Assembly: GCA_002683405.1 (NCBI GenBank)
Contig: NYTH01000003.1
Location: forward strand, 1 to 64,000
DNA length: 64,000 nt
Direction of reading: 5' to 3'
DNA from: Salinisphaeraceae bacterium
GTDB lineage: Bacteria; Pseudomonadota; Gammaproteobacteria; Nevskiales; Salinisphaeraceae
Shown here: one piece after another, positions 1 to 8,982 of the stretch
Numbering within the stretch: position 1 is the first letter of the stretch
How the letters are laid out: every line of letters starts with the position of its first letter
Notes under the pieces: generated by a model
What the model was told of the DNA's origin: nothing
The model's input: the letters and a program-made list of their open reading frames with translations, nothing else
Database searches by the model: none
Program-made: the position numbers and the translations under genes

Positions 1-87
1 CATAGCTACGGCTATGACTCGTCGGCGCGCCTTGCCTGACGAAAAATGGAACTCGGTCTAATGTGCCATCAAATGTGACGCACTACA

Positions 88-864
88 CTAAATCTTGTAG
101 CCGCCGTCCACGCTGATGACCTGGCCGGTGATGCCGGCGGATTCCGGCGCCGCCAGCAGCGCCGCCATGGGGCCCAGCTCCTCGGGCTCGAGAATGCGCT
201 TCTGCGCGTTCTCCTGCTCCATCATGGCTTTCACGGTCGGGCCGTCGGTCTCATACAGTTCGGCCAGCGCATCCCAGTCGGCCAGCTGGGTATTGGTCCA
301 GCCGGGGCAGAGGGTATTCACTGTAATACTGGTGGGCACCTGATAGATCATGGCCCGCATCATGCCAATCAGGCCGTGCTTGGCCGCCGTGTAGGCGAGC
401 AGGCCGCCGCCGCGCTTGGCGTAGCCCGAGCCGTTGAAAATGATCCGGCCGTAATCCTGCTCCACCATGTAGGGCAGGGCGTAGCGCGTGGCGTAATAGG
501 CGCTGGTGAGGTTGAGGAAGATGCCCTCCTCGAAGCGCGCGTCGTCGTAGGTGAGCGTGAGCTGCTCCTTGAGATCGCCCGTCAGCCCGCCCACGTTGTT
601 CATGAGAATGTCGATGCGGCCGAAGGCCTCGGCCGTGTTCTTGATCATCGCCTTGATGGACTCGGCGTCCAGCGCATCGCAAATGACGGTTTCTGCCCGT
701 CGGCCCAGGTCGGATATTTCCTGCGCCACGCTGTCGAGCTCGCCCTGAGTACGGGAGCTGAGCATGATGTCGGCGCCCTCGCGCGCCATTTCCAGCGCAA
801 TGGCCCGCCCGATACCGCGGCCGCTGCCGGTGACCAGCGCTACCTTTCCGTTCAATCGCCCCAT
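88..864 (-). CDS. SDR family NAD(P)-dependent oxidoreductase
   Basis: A 258-residue classical short-chain dehydrogenase/reductase. The cofactor-binding motif TGSGRGIG is at residues 12-19, the NNVG motif at about 89-92, and the catalytic set is Ser146 with YTAAK (Tyr158, Lys162). The C-terminal SVDGGYKI is typical of the family. The substrate cannot be told from sequence; FabG-like 3-oxoacyl or alcohol/steroid dehydrogenases share this layout. The gene appears to stand alone: the next gene in the same direction is 87 bases upstream and encodes an unrelated membrane protein. The start is the ATG giving MGRLNGKVALVTG, the usual distance before the Rossmann glycine motif. Confidence 0.9.
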   Translation of the reverse strand: MGRLNGKVALVTGSGRGIGRAIALEMAREGADIMLSSRTQGELDSVAQEISDLGRRAETVICDALDAESIKAMIKNTAEAFGRIDILMNNVGGLTGDLKEQLTLTYDDARFEEGIFLNLTSAYYATRYALPYMVEQDYGRIIFNGSGYAKRGGGLLAYTAAKHGLIGMMRAMIYQVPTSITVNTLCPGWTNTQLADWDALAELYETDGPTVKAMMEQENAQKRILEPEELGPMAALLAAPESAGITGQVISVDGGYKI

Positions 865-951
865 GATGCGCCTCCTGATCGTTGTTGTGGTCCGCTGGCA
901 CGTTACGACGGCCAGACCCCGGCCACCCTACCTGAACGGGTAAGCCGGCCG

Positions 952-1677
952 TCAGTACGCGGCGGCTGTCCCGAAGAGCAGCAGGGCCAGCAACCCCAGC
1001 ACGGCCAGATGGCCGGGATAGTAGGCATAGAAGAACAGCTTGCCGCCGGTGAAGCGGAACCTGCTTTCGAGCGCTTCCATTTTCGGGTGCAGTGTCATGA
1101 AGCACAGCGCAAGCGCCAGCATGACCCACTTGGCGTATTCGTTGTACAGCACGCTCTGCGGGTTGTAGCTGGTGAAGTTCAGGAAATAGGCCAGCCCGGC
1201 CATGACGACCGCGCCGGTAATCACGTAGGGGTGCAGCACGCCGCGGTGGCGGATGTTGTGGACCGTCATGCCGATCATCAGCATCAGCGCCACGCCTTCC
1301 ATTCGATATTCCACGAACCAGCCAAGCCCGATCAGCACGGGCAGCGCAAGCCAGTAGCGCGGCCCGGCTAGCCAGGCCCGCACGCACAGCACGCCCAGCG
1401 CCAGCGTGAACAATACGTTGAGCGGGTCCCAGAACGATTCGTGGCCCAGAGCCCACCAGTAGATCGGCTGGGAGACGACGCCGAATATCAGCAGCAGTTT
1501 CACGTACTGCCGGGGGTTGCTGGTGTAGAGCGAATTCCGCGCAATCATGAACGCGAAGATCGGAAAGGCGAACCGGCCGATTACGGTCAGGACGTGGTAA
1601 TCGCTGCTGAGCCGGTCGAGCAGGATGCGATCGGCATGGTCGACGGTCATGATCAGGATGGCCAGAAGCTTGAGCAT
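952..1677 (-). CDS. TraX-family integral membrane protein
   Basis: A 241-residue polytopic membrane protein beginning MLKLLAILIMTVDHADRI. The N-terminal K-x-(hydrophobic)-DH pattern followed by GRFAFPIFAFMIARN is the hallmark of the TraX family, named after the F-pilin acetylase. Chromosomal members outside conjugation loci are common, their function is mostly unknown, and an acyltransferase-like role is only inferred. About seven to eight hydrophobic segments are visible. No conjugation genes are nearby, so a pilin-acetylation role is unlikely here. The ATG start lies about 100 bases from the oppositely oriented M14 peptidase gene, so the two may share a divergent promoter region. Confidence 0.82.
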   Translation of the reverse strand: MLKLLAILIMTVDHADRILLDRLSSDYHVLTVIGRFAFPIFAFMIARNSLYTSNPRQYVKLLLIFGVVSQPIYWWALGHESFWDPLNVLFTLALGVLCVRAWLAGPRYWLALPVLIGLGWFVEYRMEGVALMLMIGMTVHNIRHRGVLHPYVITGAVVMAGLAYFLNFTSYNPQSVLYNEYAKWVMLALALCFMTLHPKMEALESRFRFTGGKLFFYAYYPGHLAVLGLLALLLFGTAAAY

Positions 1678-1775
1678 GGAATGGTCTCTTGCGCTATCCG
1701 GCCCCCCGGCGCCCGTTCGGCAGCGGGAGATTCCAACAAATTGCGGCGCGACGCAACTTCTGGCAGCGTTCGGGC

Positions 1776-3428
1776 ATGACAGGGATTCGTCATTCTCCGG
1801 ATCGGCCCAGGCGGTCCCCCCCGCTCCGGCCGCGCCGGCTGGCCTGCTGCCTGCTCTGGCTGGCGGCGTCGCCGGTGTTTGCCGCCCCCGCGCCCCCGCC
1901 GCCAGCCACCCCGCTGGAGCAGGCCGACTATGCGGCGCTGCCCGACAACGAAGCCGTGCTGGCCTATCTCGACCGGCTGGCCAGCGCCTACTCCAATGCG
2001 CGCCGCATCCAGCTCGGACAATCCGCGGACGGCCGCCCCATCGGCGGGCTTCTTGTGTCCGGCAATCCCGATTTTCTCGAGACCGCTGCCTTCCGCTCGG
2101 GCATGGAGAACCCCCGGCTGCGGGCCATGCTGGTGGCCGGACAGCATGGTGACGAAACCGCGACCACCGAGGCGCTGCAGGTGATTGCGCGCGAACTGCT
2201 CGTCGGCGATCTGGCCGATCTGCCCGACAGCATGGACCTCATCCTCGTGCCGGCCGCCAGCCCTGATGGCCGCGATCTGCGGCGACGCACGAACGGTGCC
2301 GGCGAGAACGTCAACACCGACTACATCCTGCTCACCCAGCCCGAGAGCCAGGCGTTGTCGGCGGCGCTCACCCGATTCCGGCCGGATACGGTCATGGATA
2401 TCCATGAGTCCAGCGCCTACAAGGAAGACACGCTGGCCCGCCAGGGCTATGTGACTTTCTTCGATATCCAGTACGAGGTGGGTTTCGAGCCGAACATTGA
2501 TCGTCGGCTGCGCCGTTATGGTGTCGACGTGTTCCTGCCTGCGCTGATCCAGCGGGCCGCCGCGCGCAAGCTCAACGCGCGGCGCTATATTCTGGAAATC
2601 CGGGACGTCAACGAGCCCGTGACCCACGGCGGCATCACCCTGCGGAATTTTCGGAACTATTCAGGCTCGTCCAACGCGCTCTCCACGCTGGTGGAGGGCC
2701 GGATCGACCCGCCCGGCGACTACCCCACGCCGGACAATATCCGGGAGCGCACCGAGGAACTGGCCGGCGCGATTGCCGCCTACCTGCGCCAGGTGCACGC
2801 CATGCGCGAGCCCATCAAGCAGCGGGTCCAGGCCGCCCGCGAGCAGTGGCAGGGGCCGGTAGATGACGGCGGCCTGGCGCTGAAGTCCGAATTCGCGCTC
2901 GACCCTGAGCAGCCGCGTATACGCATTCCGCTACGTGAGATCGACAGCGGGGCCGTCATCGAAAAGCCCTTCGATTACCACGGCCGCGTGGTCACGCTGG
3001 AAACCTTCCGGCCGCCGGCCGGCTATCTGGTGACCGCGCATCAGGACCGCGTCGCCGAGCTGTTGAAACGCCATGGCGTAATCGTGGATCGGCTTGACCA
3101 GCCGGTGGCCCTGCCGGGACGGCGCAGAACCATACGGAACCTGGAAGTCACGCCGCCGCCGCCCGAACGCCGGCGCTACACGCTGGCGCTGCAGGTCGAC
3201 AGCGAGCCGGCGACGGTCACAGGCGCGCCGGGCGATCTGTTCATCGACCTGGCCCAGCCCGATGGCCGGCGCGTGCCGCTGCTGCTCGAGCCGCTATCCA
3301 CCACCAGCATCTACCAGGAGCCCGGCTACACGGAGATGCTCGAAACCGACCCGTTCTACCTGGTGCCCGTTGACCGGGCCCCGGCGGATCAGAAGGGCAG
3401 CGCAGAGGGCGTCTTGCCGGCGCAGTAG
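1776..3428 (+). CDS. Secreted M14-family zinc carboxypeptidase-like protein
   Basis: A 550-residue exported protein. The chosen start puts an arginine-rich n-region and a hydrophobic core (CCLLWLAASPVFA, cleavage near residue 37) at the N-terminus; an in-frame ATG at 1689 would add 29 residues ahead of the signal. Zinc ligands of the M14 fold are visible: HGDE (His124, Glu127) and the later MDIHES (His210). SPDG followed by RRRTNGAGENVNTDY corresponds to the substrate-carboxylate region of M14 enzymes. The C-terminal 200 or so residues look like a beta-rich accessory domain that I cannot name. Likely a periplasmic peptidase or amidase. The 3' end overlaps the convergent lipoprotein gene by 40 bases. 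Confidence 0.82.
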   Translation: MTGIRHSPDRPRRSPPLRPRRLACCLLWLAASPVFAAPAPPPPATPLEQADYAALPDNEAVLAYLDRLASAYSNARRIQLGQSADGRPIGGLLVSGNPDFLETAAFRSGMENPRLRAMLVAGQHGDETATTEALQVIARELLVGDLADLPDSMDLILVPAASPDGRDLRRRTNGAGENVNTDYILLTQPESQALSAALTRFRPDTVMDIHESSAYKEDTLARQGYVTFFDIQYEVGFEPNIDRRLRRYGVDVFLPALIQRAAARKLNARRYILEIRDVNEPVTHGGITLRNFRNYSGSSNALSTLVEGRIDPPGDYPTPDNIRERTEELAGAIAAYLRQVHAMREPIKQRVQAAREQWQGPVDDGGLALKSEFALDPEQPRIRIPLREIDSGAVIEKPFDYHGRVVTLETFRPPAGYLVTAHQDRVAELLKRHGVIVDRLDQPVALPGRRRTIRNLEVTPPPPERRRYTLALQVDSEPATVTGAPGDLFIDLAQPDGRRVPLLLEPLSTTSIYQEPGYTEMLETDPFYLVPVDRAPADQKGSAEGVLPAQ

Positions 3429-3898
3429 GTCTCCGGTTCCACGAGGACCTGGGTGGGGTGGAAGTCTCCGCTGGCGGCGTCCTGTTTGAGCAGCCGCATG
3501 CTGCACACGCCGCTTTGCAGATCGACATTGTTCTCGAGCCGGTAGTTCACCCCCGCCTTCGGCGAAAAGACCCGCTGCGAGGTCAGACAGCCGCCCTCGC
3601 TGCTGGTCCACACCGTCTCCACGACGAGTTGCCCCGTGGCCGGGATAACGACGCTGCTCTCTCGCTGATCCACCGACACCTGCTGAATATCGCCCAGTTC
3701 GCGTGGCCGCTGGCGCCGGCAGATATCCATGCTGTGGTAGAGGATGGCGCTGCTGACGCCGTCCGCAACGCCCAGCCAGTTCTCGCCCAGCGCGTTGGAC
3801 GTATAGATCAGCCGCGCCTGCGGGATATGAGCGGGCGGCTGCTGATAGGTGGGCGCCCGCTGACAGCCGGCCAGCAGAAGGCAGATCAGGCAAGCCAT
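3389..3898 (-). CDS. Small lipoprotein of a two-member local family
   Basis: A 169-residue protein with a lipoprotein signal: MACLICLLLAGC, lipobox Cys12. I do not recognise the family. The body is beta-rich with several cysteines and resembles the lipoprotein encoded at 8232-8783. Both have a LIYTS/LLFTA segment after the linker, VxIPAxxxLxVxxxWxxxxxxC in the middle, then (K/R)AGxxYRLxNxxDxxxGxC. Paired cysteines at equivalent places suggest a shared disulfide fold. The start at 3898 is preferred because an upstream ATG at 3931 would add 11 residues ahead of the signal peptide. It is convergent with the M14 gene and overlaps its last 40 bases. Confidence 0.72.
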   Translation of the reverse strand: MACLICLLLAGCQRAPTYQQPPAHIPQARLIYTSNALGENWLGVADGVSSAILYHSMDICRRQRPRELGDIQQVSVDQRESSVVIPATGQLVVETVWTSSEGGCLTSQRVFSPKAGVNYRLENNVDLQSGVCSMRLLKQDAASGDFHPTQVLVEPETYCAGKTPSALPF

Positions 3899-4008
3899 GG
3901 TGGTGTGACGCGTGCGAACTCCTCCGGCCATGTTGCGTAATTATCGGTAGTGATGGCGCACCGGTCGATTTGTAGCATGCCGCGCTTTTCCGAACAGGCA
4001 AGCAAGGC

Positions 4009-5499
4009 ATGGCCAAGGACAGATTCGATGATCCCGGCACGGCAGACGCGCGAACGCTGCTGGACGGCATGGCCCGGGACAAATGGGACGCCGTGGAGAT
4101 TACCGAGGCGCATCTGGACCGCATTGACCGGTATAACGAGGCGGTCAACGCCTACTGCCACGTGGATCATTCGGGCGCCCGCCGGGCGGCCGAGGAGTCG
4201 GCCCGCCGCTGGGCGAAGGGCCGGCCGCTCAGTCAGGCCGACGGGCTGCCCGTATCGCTGAAGGATCTGACCGAGGTCCGCGGCATGCCCACGCGGGCAG
4301 GTTCGCTGACATCCGGCATCGAACCCGCCACCGAGGATTCTCCCCCCGCCGCCCGGCTGCGCGAGGCGGGCGCCGTGCCGCTGGGCAAGACCAACACGCC
4401 GGAATTCGGCTGGAAAGCGACCACGGACAACCGCGTTTTCGGCTGCACCTACAATCCCTGGCATACGGGCATGACGTCCGGCGGCTCATCCGGTGGCGCG
4501 GCCGCGGCGGCGGCCCTGAACCTGGGCGTGCTGCATCAAGGCGGTGATTCGGGCGGCTCGATTCGCATTCCGGCCGCCTTCTGCGGCGTGTTCGGTTTCA
4601 AGCCGACCTTCGGCTGGACCCCGCAGTGGCCGCCGAGCAAGATGCCGACGCTGTCGCACATCGGCCCGATCACGCGCACCGTCTGGGATGCCTCGCTCAT
4701 GCTCAACATGATCGGCCGCTACGATTACCGCGACCCCTATGCCACCCGGGGCCAGCCCGACGACTGGAGCAACTGTCTGGGCGACGGGATCAGCGGACTG
4801 CAGATCGCCTACGCGCGCGATTGGGAGGGCCGCGAGCCGTCAGCGGATGTTCGCCGGGCGATCGATGAAGCGGCCGACACGCTGTCCAATCTGGGCGCCG
4901 ATATCGTGGAGGTCGATCCCGTGTTTGCCGACCCCTGCGAAGCCTTCCGCGAGATCTGGGACACCTGCTCGCGACAACTCGTGCTCGAGATGGACGAGTC
5001 GCAGCGCAAGCAGCTCGATCCGGGACTACTCGAGGAATCCCGCGAGGCGGAGTCTCTCCTGGCCACGGATTTCTTCGATGCCTATCTCACCGGCCAGCGC
5101 CTGGTCGCCACGCTGGAGGGCTTTTTCCAGCAGTACGACCTGCTGCTCACGCCGACCGTCCCCCGCGAGGCTTTCGCGGCCGGACACGACACCCCGCCCG
5201 GCGAAGACTTTAAGGACTGGATTGCGTGGACGCCCTACAGCTACCCCTTCAATCTCACCGGCCAGCCCGCGGCGTCCGTGCCCTGCGGTTTCAGCGACAG
5301 CGGCCTGCCGGTGGGGCTGCAGCTTGCGGGCGGCAAGTTCGACGACAACAAGGTGCTGCGCGCCTGCCACGCCTATCTCGAAGAGAAACCCGCCACCGTC
5401 ATCAACGAACCCCGCCTGCCGGAGCGCAAGTCCGACCGAAAGGCCGGCGGCAGCCGACAGGGCAATTCTAAGGGCACGTCAAAAGGAAAGTCGAAATGA
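4009..5499 (+). CDS. Amidase signature family enzyme
   Basis: A 496-residue amidase signature hydrolase. The Ser-cisSer-Lys triad is visible: Lys85 in PVSLKDLTE, Ser160 in SGGSSGG and Ser184 in GGDSGGSIRIPA, with the 24-residue Ser-Ser spacing typical of the family. It should hydrolyse an amide to acid plus ammonia; the substrate is unknown. GatA is unlikely because no gatB or gatC is present. The last 25 residues are an unusual Lys/Ser/Gly-rich tail. The stop codon overlaps the start of the ectC-like gene by 4 bases (ATGA), so the two are almost certainly co-translated, which suggests linked substrates. Confidence 0.9.
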   Translation: MAKDRFDDPGTADARTLLDGMARDKWDAVEITEAHLDRIDRYNEAVNAYCHVDHSGARRAAEESARRWAKGRPLSQADGLPVSLKDLTEVRGMPTRAGSLTSGIEPATEDSPPAARLREAGAVPLGKTNTPEFGWKATTDNRVFGCTYNPWHTGMTSGGSSGGAAAAAALNLGVLHQGGDSGGSIRIPAAFCGVFGFKPTFGWTPQWPPSKMPTLSHIGPITRTVWDASLMLNMIGRYDYRDPYATRGQPDDWSNCLGDGISGLQIAYARDWEGREPSADVRRAIDEAADTLSNLGADIVEVDPVFADPCEAFREIWDTCSRQLVLEMDESQRKQLDPGLLEESREAESLLATDFFDAYLTGQRLVATLEGFFQQYDLLLTPTVPREAFAAGHDTPPGEDFKDWIAWTPYSYPFNLTGQPAASVPCGFSDSGLPVGLQLAGGKFDDNKVLRACHAYLEEKPATVINEPRLPERKSDRKAGGSRQGNSKGTSKGKSK

Positions 5500-5906
5500 T
5501 CGTAACCAGCCTCGAAGACATTCAGCAGAGCCGCGACGAAGTCGACAACGGCGACTTTCTCTCCCGCCGCATGATTCTGTCGAAGGACGGCATGGGCTAC
5601 TCCGTGCACGAGACGCACATCCCGCCCAATCAGGCGCTGCGCATGTGGTACAAGCATCACCTGGAAACCGTTTTCTGCCTCGACGGCGCCGGCGAGGTAG
5701 AGGACCTGGGTGAAGGGCAGACGCACAGGCTCGAGCCGGGCGTGCTGTACGCGCTGAATCGCCACGACCATCACGTGCTGCGCAGCTTTGACGACGGGCT
5801 GCGTCTGTTCTGCATCTTCAACCCGCCGCTGGTCGGTGACGAAACCCACCAGGCCGACGGGTCCTACGCGCTGCTGGACGAAGCCGGCGAAGTCGTTCGG
5901 GACTGA
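5496..5906 (+). CDS. ectC: Ectoine synthase-like cupin (EctC), solitary
   Basis: A 136-residue cupin with clear EctC character: HHLETVFCLDGAGEVEDL, LEPGVLYALNRHDHH and a late GDETHQADGSYALLDE. Counting from the start, Glu57, Tyr85 and His93 fall at the positions reported as the iron ligands of Paenibacillus lautus EctC. EctC normally cyclises N-gamma-acetyl-2,4-diaminobutyrate to ectoine. Here ectA, ectB and ectD are absent from the neighbourhood, and the partner gene is an amidase overlapping by 4 bases. Solitary EctC proteins are known and some act on salvaged precursor; EctC can also form the cyclic glutamine product ADPC in vitro. The true substrate is therefore open. Confidence 0.88.
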   Translation: MIVTSLEDIQQSRDEVDNGDFLSRRMILSKDGMGYSVHETHIPPNQALRMWYKHHLETVFCLDGAGEVEDLGEGQTHRLEPGVLYALNRHDHHVLRSFDDGLRLFCIFNPPLVGDETHQADGSYALLDEAGEVVRD

Positions 5907-6046
5907 CCGGCGGCGCACAGTGGGCAGGCAAGGCCCGCTTGGTCTAAAATGCGGACAGATTTCTTTCCGGAATCGCCCCGGCGCCCGCCGCAAGGCCGGC
6001 GCTGCGCCGCTGTTCCGCTGTCCAACCGACCTCGAGCGAGTCCGTC

Positions 6047-7834
6047 ATGTCCGACTTCAAGACCCCCCTGCGCGACATGCAGTTCGTGCTGCATGAAATG
6101 CTCAACGCCGAGCAGGTGCTCTCGGCCCTGCCGTCCATGGAGGCGGTGGATGCCGCCATCATCGATCAGGTGCTGGATGAATCCGGCAAGTTCATGGGCT
6201 CGGTACTCGCGCCGCTGAACGCGGTGGGCGATGAGCAAGGCTGCACGCTCAACGACGACCGGAGCGTGACCACGCCGGACGGATTCGCGGACGCCTACCG
6301 GCAGTTCGTCGAGGCGGGCTGGTCGTCCCTGTCGGCCGACCCGGCGTTCGGGGGGCAGGGGTTGCCCGCCTGCGTGCAGATTCCCGTGAACGAGATGATG
6401 TTCGCCTGCAACCAGGCCTGGGGCATGTTCGTGGGTCTCTCGCAGGGCGCCTACAAGTGTCTGCACACCTTCGGCACGCCCGAGCAGAAGCAGACCTACC
6501 TGACCAAGCTGGGTGCGGGAGAGTGGACCGGCACCATGTGCCTGACCGAACCGCAGGCCGGTACCGATCTCGGCTTGCTGCGCAGCAAGGCGGAGCCGCA
6601 GGGCGACGGCGCCTACCGCCTGACCGGCCAGAAGATTTTCATATCGGCCGGCGAGCACGACCTGGCCGACAATATCGTGCACCTGGTGCTCGCCCGCCTG
6701 CCGGACGCACCGGCCGGCACCCGCGGCATTTCGCTGTTCGTCGTGCCCAAGTTTCTGCCCGACGAAAACGGCGAAGCCGGCGAGCGCAACGCGATCTACT
6801 GCAGCGGTCTGGAAGAGAAGATGGGCATCCACGGCAGCCCCACCTGCCAGATCTCGCTCGAGGGCGCGACCGGCTGGCTGGTGGGCGAGCCCAACAAGGG
6901 GCTGCCGGCCATGTTCGTCATGATGAACGAGGCGCGCCTGGGCGTGGGGCTGGAAGCGCAGGGCCTGTCGGTCGGCGCCTACCAGAAGGCCGTGGCCTAT
7001 GCCAAGGATCGTATCCAGGGCAAGTCGCCGGTCGTGCCGCGTGACAAGGACCGGCCGGCCGATCCGATCATCCAGCATCCGGACGTGCGGCGCATGCTGC
7101 TCACCCAGAAGGCCTACATCGAAGGCCAGCGCGCCATGGCCTACTGGACCGCGCTGCTGGTTGACGAGGCCGAGCATCACCCGGACGCCGAGCACCGCAA
7201 GCAGGCGCACGCGCTGGTGGAGCTGCTCACGCCCGTGGTCAAGGCCTTTCTCACGGACAACGCGCTGATCTGCACCAACCTCGCCATCCAGTGTCTGGGC
7301 GGCTACGGCTATATTCGCGAATACGGCGTGGAGCAGTATTTTCGCGACGCCCGCATCAAGCCGATCTATGAAGGCACCAACGGCATCCAGGCCATGGACC
7401 TGCTGGGCCGCAAGGTGCTCATGGACGGCGGTGAGCGCCTGCAGCTGCTCAGCCGGCACATCGAGCAGGATATTGCCGCGGCGAGTCAGACCCATCCCGA
7501 CAAGGCCCGCGCGGTGGGCGAGCTGCTCGAGCAGACCGGCGAGTTCACCCGCTGGATCGGCGGACAGGTGCAGGACAGCCCGGCCGAGGCACCCGCTGCG
7601 GCGGTGGACTATCTGCGCGCCATGGCGCATCTGATCGTCTCCAGCCTCTGGCTGCGGGCCGCGCACATCGCCACGACTCGTCTGGAGGCCGGGGATGACC
7701 GGGCCTTCTACCAGTCGAAGCTGGACACGGCCGACTTCTACTTCGCCCGGCTGCTGCCCGAGGCGCACTATCACCTGCAGGCCGGCCGGGCCGGCGCAGC
7801 CAGCCTGATGAGCCTGGCCGAGGAGGCCTTCTAG
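6047..7834 (+). CDS. Acyl-CoA dehydrogenase, long form (DmdC-like)
   Basis: A 595-residue flavoprotein with the acyl-CoA dehydrogenase fold plus the extra C-terminal domain of about 130 residues seen in 3-methylmercaptopropionyl-CoA dehydrogenase (DmdC) and related long-form enzymes. Visible features are the N-terminal VLAPLNAVGDEQGC segment, the flavin-binding CLTEPQAGTDLG, the C-terminal QCLGGYGYIREY and the catalytic Glu in PIYEGTNGIQ. It oxidises an acyl-CoA at the 2,3 position, passing electrons to ETF. DmdC itself is only one option, because many long-form members act on ordinary fatty acyl-CoAs. A MAPEG-family gene follows after 3 bases, so they form an operon. Confidence 0.9.
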   Translation: MSDFKTPLRDMQFVLHEMLNAEQVLSALPSMEAVDAAIIDQVLDESGKFMGSVLAPLNAVGDEQGCTLNDDRSVTTPDGFADAYRQFVEAGWSSLSADPAFGGQGLPACVQIPVNEMMFACNQAWGMFVGLSQGAYKCLHTFGTPEQKQTYLTKLGAGEWTGTMCLTEPQAGTDLGLLRSKAEPQGDGAYRLTGQKIFISAGEHDLADNIVHLVLARLPDAPAGTRGISLFVVPKFLPDENGEAGERNAIYCSGLEEKMGIHGSPTCQISLEGATGWLVGEPNKGLPAMFVMMNEARLGVGLEAQGLSVGAYQKAVAYAKDRIQGKSPVVPRDKDRPADPIIQHPDVRRMLLTQKAYIEGQRAMAYWTALLVDEAEHHPDAEHRKQAHALVELLTPVVKAFLTDNALICTNLAIQCLGGYGYIREYGVEQYFRDARIKPIYEGTNGIQAMDLLGRKVLMDGGERLQLLSRHIEQDIAAASQTHPDKARAVGELLEQTGEFTRWIGGQVQDSPAEAPAAAVDYLRAMAHLIVSSLWLRAAHIATTRLEAGDDRAFYQSKLDTADFYFARLLPEAHYHLQAGRAGAASLMSLAEEAF

Positions 7835-7837
7835 ACG

Positions 7838-8227
7838 ATGGTTGAAGTCACCGGCCTCTACACGGCGCTGTGCGCGCTGCTGGTGCTCTACCTGGCCTGG
7901 CGCGTGGTGAGTATCCGCCGCCGGGAAAAGATCGGGCTGGGCGATGGCGGCAACAAGGACCTGAATCTGGCCATTCGGGCCCACGCCAACGCCGTGGAAT
8001 ACCTGCCGCTATCGCTGCTGCTGATCCTGGTGGCCGAACTCAACGGCCTGCCGGCGCTGTGGCTGCATCTGGCGGGGTTAGCGCTGCTGGCCTGCCGCGT
8101 CGGCCACGCCTGGGGCTTTGTTGCCGCGCGGGGCGCCTATCATCCCGGCCGGTTTTTCGGCATTGCCGGCAACTGGCTGCTGTGGATCGCGCTGGCGCTG
8201 GCAAACGGGCTGCTCGCGCTGGGCTGA
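7838..8227 (+). CDS. MAPEG family membrane protein
   Basis: A 129-residue protein with four hydrophobic segments and the MAPEG signature RAHANAVEYLPLSLLLI at about residues 45-61. MAPEG proteins include microsomal glutathione transferases; the bacterial members are often uncharacterised and may conjugate or reduce lipid peroxides using glutathione. It starts 3 bases after the acyl-CoA dehydrogenase stop and is probably co-transcribed with it. It converges with the lipoprotein gene at 8232, leaving only 4 bases between stops. Confidence 0.87.
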   Translation: MVEVTGLYTALCALLVLYLAWRVVSIRRREKIGLGDGGNKDLNLAIRAHANAVEYLPLSLLLILVAELNGLPALWLHLAGLALLACRVGHAWGFVAARGAYHPGRFFGIAGNWLLWIALALANGLLALG

Positions 8228-8231
8228 GCCG

Positions 8232-8783
8232 TCACGGCGTGAGGGCCGTCGCGCCAACGCCGGCCCGGCAGGCGGCGGGTAGCGGCGTCAGTCCTTGCGT
8301 CTGGACAAAGCGCCGCGAACGGGTCTGCTGCATTTCCAGGGTGAGCCAGCAGGTGCCGCGCAGTTCGTCCTGGCGGTTGACCAGCCGATACACCGCCCCG
8401 GCGCGCGGCCGGAAACCCACGTTTGTCACCGAGCACAGACTGTCCGCACCGGACCAGAGGCTGTCCACGATCAGCATGCGGTTGGCGGGTATCGTGACCC
8501 GGGCAATGCGCTGCCGGGCCGACACCTGCGTGGCCGGCCCGTACTTGACCGGCGCTCGGCTGCAGCGTGCATCGCTGGCCACGCTCAGCGCGAGTGTGCC
8601 CACGCCCACCGGTTGCCCGCTGTAGCCGGTTTTCAGGTCGCTCGCGGTAAACAGCAGCGTGGCCTGATCCGCGCGGGCCAGCGAGGACTCCCCGTCCGGG
8701 GCCGGCGCCACGCCGCTACAGGCTGACAGCCCTGCCAGCAGGGCCGGGACCAGCGCCTGACAGGTCTGTGTGAACGCTTTCAT
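8232..8783 (-). CDS. Small lipoprotein, paralogue of the 3.4-3.9 kb lipoprotein
   Basis: A 183-residue protein with a lipoprotein signal (MKAFTQTCQALVPALLAGLSAC, lipobox Cys22). The ATG at 8783 is chosen over one at 8807 because it places the signal peptide at the N-terminus. No named family is recognised. It aligns by eye with the other local lipoprotein: LLFTASDL against LIYTSNAL, RVTIPANRMLIVDSLWSG against SVVIPATGQLVVETVWTS, and RAGAVYRLVNRQDELRGTC against KAGVNYRLENNVDLQSGVC. The conserved cysteines suggest a common disulfide fold in the periplasm. It stands alone, convergent with the MAPEG gene. Confidence 0.75.
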   Translation of the reverse strand: MKAFTQTCQALVPALLAGLSACSGVAPAPDGESSLARADQATLLFTASDLKTGYSGQPVGVGTLALSVASDARCSRAPVKYGPATQVSARQRIARVTIPANRMLIVDSLWSGADSLCSVTNVGFRPRAGAVYRLVNRQDELRGTCWLTLEMQQTRSRRFVQTQGLTPLPAACRAGVGATALTP

Positions 8784-8982
8784 CTGATACTCCGGGACGC
8801 TGCGCATGGTTCGCCGGGTTGCGTCCCAATTGCCTGTTCAGATTAAATATTTTCCTTCGAATAATCCACCGGCCAGCAGCCCGGCACGGCGGTTGCCGGA
8901 TTATGCGGAGCGTGGATTGCAGTCCGACGAAGCCCCGCGCGCGGGTTGCGAACGCGAATCAGACCGGAGTGAGGCGGGGGCG

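Noticed and set aside
6047-7834. Firm assignment of the acyl-CoA dehydrogenase as DmdC of the DMSP pathway
   Set aside because: No dmdA, dmdB or dmdD accompanies it, and the long-form family includes many general acyl-CoA dehydrogenases.
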